Source: Candidatus Methanovirga meridionalis
Lineage (GTDB): Archaea; Methanobacteriota; Methanobacteria; Methanobacteriales; Methanobacteriaceae
Assembly (NCBI GenBank): GCA_031289325.1
Contig: JAITPS010000138.1
Location: 1 to 12,998, forward strand
DNA length: 12,998 nucleotides
Direction: 5' to 3'
Position 1 is the stretch's first letter. Every line of letters starts with the position of its first letter. A model generated the notes under the pieces. The model saw only the letters and a list, made by a program, of their open reading frames with translations, did not search any database and had not been told where the DNA came from. The translations under genes and the position numbers were made by a program. Below, piece by piece: positions 12,268 through 12,998 of the stretch.

Positions 12268-12998
12268 ATGAAGGTTTGTTTAATTTCTCCAGTATTTAGT
12301 AATGCAATAGGGGGTGTTGGTAGTTATGCAAAAATGTTAGCCGATGCACTTGAACATTATAATTGGATAAATTTAAAAAAATTTTCTTATTTTGATAATA
12401 TAGAAAAATTTTCTTATTCTAACAGGTTTAAAATAAATAATAGGCTCATATCTACAATTTATACTCATATCAAAATCCCATCTTTATTAGCTGAAGCTGA
12501 TATTTATCATGCTATAATGCCAGAGTTATCAAAAAGATTGGATAAAAACAAAACTGTGGTTACTATCCATGATTTAATACCATTAGAACAAAAAATATCT
12601 GAATCCAAATTTAAGCAGATGATGCATAAAGTTGATTTTCAAATTGCGATGAAATCAGCATTAAAATGTAGAGAAATAATTGTAATAAGTGATGATTTAG
12701 CAAAAAGTCTAACTGAACGTTATTCAATAGATTCTGATAATATTTCAGTTGTAAGAGATTGTATTTCTAATGGATTTTTCCCTACATCAAAGAATGATGA
12801 AACTTATACAATCGGTACAATATCTCAGCTTATATATAGAAAAAGAATAGATATTTTAATCAGATCCTTTTTAAAAGCGGATATTAAAAATTCAAGATTA
12901 TTAATTGGTGGGAAAGGTGAAGAATTAGAAAATTTGAAAAAAATAGCTAACAATGATGATAGAATTGTTTTTTTAGGTTTTATTCCTGATGAGAAGAT
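12268..12998 (+). CDS. Family 4 glycosyltransferase, copy 2 (partial, runs off the window)
   Basis: 243 residues are visible and the frame is open to the window end. The N-terminal domain has NAIGGVGSYAKML (12-24) and VTIHDLIP (98-105). The C-terminal domain begins TIGTISQLIYRKRIDILIRS (181-200) and continues LLIGGKGEE (211-219) and RIVFLGFIPDE (232-242). The E-x7-E donor motif would lie beyond the edge. From KRIDILI to FLGFIP it is almost the same as copy 1 at 9925 (KRIDILI, SFLKA-IKNS, LLIGGKG, LKK-AN, DRI-FLGFIP), while the N-terminal domain differs more. This is a duplicated pair with diverged acceptor halves. ATG 12268 follows GAAGGTG by 7 bases. A short internal duplication (KFSYFDNIEKFSYSN) sits in the N-terminal domain at about 38-52. 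Confidence 0.85.
   Translation, partial: MKVCLISPVFSNAIGGVGSYAKMLADALEHYNWINLKKFSYFDNIEKFSYSNRFKINNRLISTIYTHIKIPSLLAEADIYHAIMPELSKRLDKNKTVVTIHDLIPLEQKISESKFKQMMHKVDFQIAMKSALKCREIIVISDDLAKSLTERYSIDSDNISVVRDCISNGFFPTSKNDETYTIGTISQLIYRKRIDILIRSFLKADIKNSRLLIGGKGEELENLKKIANNDDRIVFLGFIPDEK

Noticed and set aside
1..12998. tRNA or rRNA genes
   Set aside because: No GC-rich cloverleaf-like segment and no conserved TTCGA-type T-arm was seen on either strand.

Overview
The window is very AT-rich (by eye about 75% A+T or more). It carries archaeal-type genes: a homoserine dehydrogenase with no ACT domain of its own beside a separate ACT-domain protein, a GatC-like protein, and a short DUF815-type ATPase. 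Long AT-rich intergenic stretches are full of short repeats. This fits a methanogen of the Methanobacteriales, most likely a host-associated Methanobrevibacter-like organism. That assignment is inference from gene content and composition; no rRNA or tRNA gene is present to confirm it.

Left part, minus strand (about 119-2970): a housekeeping cluster read right to left, consisting of a gatC-like gene, an ACT-domain regulator, homoserine dehydrogenase (hom) and a DUF815 AAA+ ATPase. A 42-bp tandem repeat separates the ACT gene from hom, and a 15-bp tandem repeat fills the probable 5' leader of gatC.

Middle part, plus strand (about 3200-6660): an accessory, decaying region. It holds a GHKL-type ATPase gene (frameshifted, no normal start codon) coupled to a STAS-like DUF4325 gene, which together look like an archaeal partner-switching pair. 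A possible HEPN fragment follows, then three related short coiled-coil plus one-membrane-helix proteins: one intact, one frameshifted, one a relic. Upstream of the ATPase gene and of the first two coiled-coil genes lies the same short motif (GTTCAAAACTAAT-like), about 62-69 bp before the start. A dispersed repeat of about 240-270 bp flanks this region in direct orientation (3214-3482 and 8336-8574), with a shorter third copy inside it (4834-4920).

Right part, plus strand (6966-12998): a surface-glycan gene set. It comprises a family 2 glycosyltransferase, a sugar-1-phosphate nucleotidyltransferase fused to a cupin, a family 4 glycosyltransferase, an FkbM-like methyltransferase and a second, closely related family 4 glycosyltransferase that runs off the window. 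The nucleotidyltransferase would make an activated sugar, the glycosyltransferases would assemble it, and the methyltransferase would decorate it. The most striking feature is a run of 12 G inside the methyltransferase gene. It puts the last third of the protein out of frame in this sequence and looks like a phase-variation switch.
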